From contig NC_134951.1 in NCBI RefSeq assembly GCF_965638725.1, positions 79,735,068 to 79,799,067 of the forward strand: a stretch of 64,000 nucleotides of DNA, written 5' to 3'. Positions 63,140-64,000 of this stretch are shown here, in pieces. The DNA comes from Aptenodytes patagonicus. Its lineage: Eukaryota; Chordata; Aves; Sphenisciformes; Spheniscidae. The position numbers and the translations under genes were made by a program. The notes under the pieces were generated by a model. That model made no database searches and had not been told where the DNA came from. It was given only the letters and a program-made list of their open reading frames with translations. Numbering within the stretch: position 1 is the stretch's first letter; each line of letters opens with the position of its first letter.

Positions 63140-63157
63140 TTTTTTTTTTTTTTTTTT
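63140..63157 (+). repeat. Homopolymer of 18 thymines
   Basis: An uninterrupted T run preceded by AAAAAGCC. There is no adjacent retrotransposon body, so it is best read as a simple repeat. Confidence 0.85.
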
Positions 63158-63592
63158 GGCTGCTATGAGCCCTGTATTTATGCTGTTTATTTTCTCAAGA
63201 TTGTATGATTTACTGGTTTTGTGCTGCAACCAAAATTCAGCTATCAAAATATAACTCCTTAACCTGAAAAAAATCATGCTTTTCCTAAAGACCTGAGTAG
63301 GAGAAGTTTTGATATTTTCAGAATTTGTATACAAAAACCTTAATGGAATGTAAAAAAGACAAACTCTTCCCCTTTTCACTTAAGTGAGGGGTTTTTTTAA
63401 GATTTAAATGAACCTGCTAAGCAGAACTCTAGGTGTTTAGTATGGAAGGCCTTGTATTTAGTCTAAAACTAAAATATGCATGCTTATCCTTTAAACTCCT
63501 AATTTTTGGAAGTATGATATAAAGAGCTTGAGAATGATAGACCAAACTGAATTTTTTGAGTCATTCATGTAATCTTCAGCTATAGTGTTTCC

Positions 63593-63632
63593 AATATTCC
63601 AGATTGTGGAATATTATCTACGTGTAGATAAT
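63593..63632. repeat. Two adjoining perfect inverted repeats
   Basis: The first has arms AATATTCCA and TGGAATATT (63593-63601, 63607-63615) around a 5-nt loop. The second has arms ATTATCTAC and GTAGATAAT (63613-63621, 63624-63632) around GT. They overlap by three bases. Function is unknown. Confidence 0.85.
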
Positions 63633-64000
63633 AACATCAATGTACAATGGGAAAATATGAAAGCAAAGATGGTGAGGGTGCATATGGGTGGTGGCACTGT
63701 TTGTGGATTGATGCTCAGTGAAGAATCAGGAGGGCCTAAGTAACTTAGTTTCGGCCAGGTCTTCAGTCTTGCTTATGGCATTCACAGCGTACTAGTGTTC
63801 CTGGTAGACCACCCATCAGAATTGTCTTGAAGCTGACTGATAGGAATTGACCTATCCAGTTCAGGGTGACTGATTCATTTCTGCCAGTCTCCCAGGCAAG
63901 TCAGCAGCACATGCTGATTTTCACTGTCAAACACTGCTGATGGTTTTAATGAAGTAAGCATGGATATCTTCCTCTTAGCTGTGCCAGAGAGGACACAGTT

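Larger units (their letters stand above)
48101..64000 (+). other. PACRG: PACRG intron (continues beyond the window)
   Basis: The intron starts at the GTATGT donor. No sequence resembling the next PACRG exon (VRGPP...AFRKFYERGDFP) was seen on the plus strand up to the end of the window, so the intron is at least 15.9 kb. It is AT-rich with two CR1 fragments and a minisatellite. Confidence 0.75.
57691..64000. other. AT-rich intronic DNA, no gene seen
   Basis: No exon or mobile element was recognised. It contains a run of 18 T (63140-63157) and two adjoining perfect inverted repeats (63593-63632). Confidence 0.5.

Noticed and set aside
1..64000. CRISPR arrays, operons, tRNA or rRNA genes, or a prokaryote-style system
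   Set aside because: The window is vertebrate intronic DNA. No regularly spaced repeats with unique spacers and no tRNA or rRNA-like sequence were seen.

Overview
This window is vertebrate nuclear DNA, almost certainly from a bird. The evidence is several CR1 LINE copies ending in the typical ATTCTATGATTCT-type tail, a solo-LTR family widespread in bird genomes, an AT-rich intronic background, and one sharp CpG island. I recognise the CpG island (about 46.62-47.88 kb) as the shared head-to-head promoter of PRKN (parkin, minus strand) and PACRG (parkin co-regulated gene, plus strand). Two independent features support this. On the minus strand a strong-context ATG is followed by ATA G and then a GTGAGT splice donor, which matches the unusual parkin exon 1 that encodes only 7 coding bases. 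On the plus strand a 49-codon first coding exon ends in GFTVKAMMKNTV just before a GTATGT donor, which matches the PACRG N-terminus.

Layout: positions 1-47,031 are the 5' part of PRKN intron 1, read on the minus strand. The intron holds two nearly identical solo LTRs on the plus strand (4414-4954 and 6910-7448, each with its own 5-bp target duplication). It also holds an older, 5'-truncated minus-strand relative (about 9529-9773), an eroded CR1 tail (about 5100-5273) and a young, 5'-truncated CR1 (about 42,456-43,713) whose reverse-transcriptase reading frame is still open for 393 codons. Positions 47,032-47,911 are the bidirectional promoter and 5' leaders. They contain an NRF1 palindrome, a ZNF143-like element, a CACGTGAC E-box, an RFX-type X-box, a perfect single-nucleotide-loop G-quadruplex motif, and a 53-bp purine tract next to an alternating CG run. 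Positions 47,954-48,100 are PACRG coding sequence. Everything from 48,101 to the end is PACRG intron, with two more eroded CR1 copies and a GC-rich 43-bp minisatellite.

How the genes relate: parkin is a RING-between-RING E3 ubiquitin ligase of mitochondrial quality control. PACRG is a ciliary and flagellar doublet-microtubule (inner junction) protein. They share one CpG-island promoter. The positions of the motifs suggest a division of labour, with the NRF1 site near the PRKN side and the X-box on the PACRG side; this is inference. Apart from the CR1 open frame, the short open reading frames outside the CpG island look like chance frames in introns or repeats. I found no RNA gene, CRISPR array or novel multi-gene system. 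The most interesting content is the promoter architecture.
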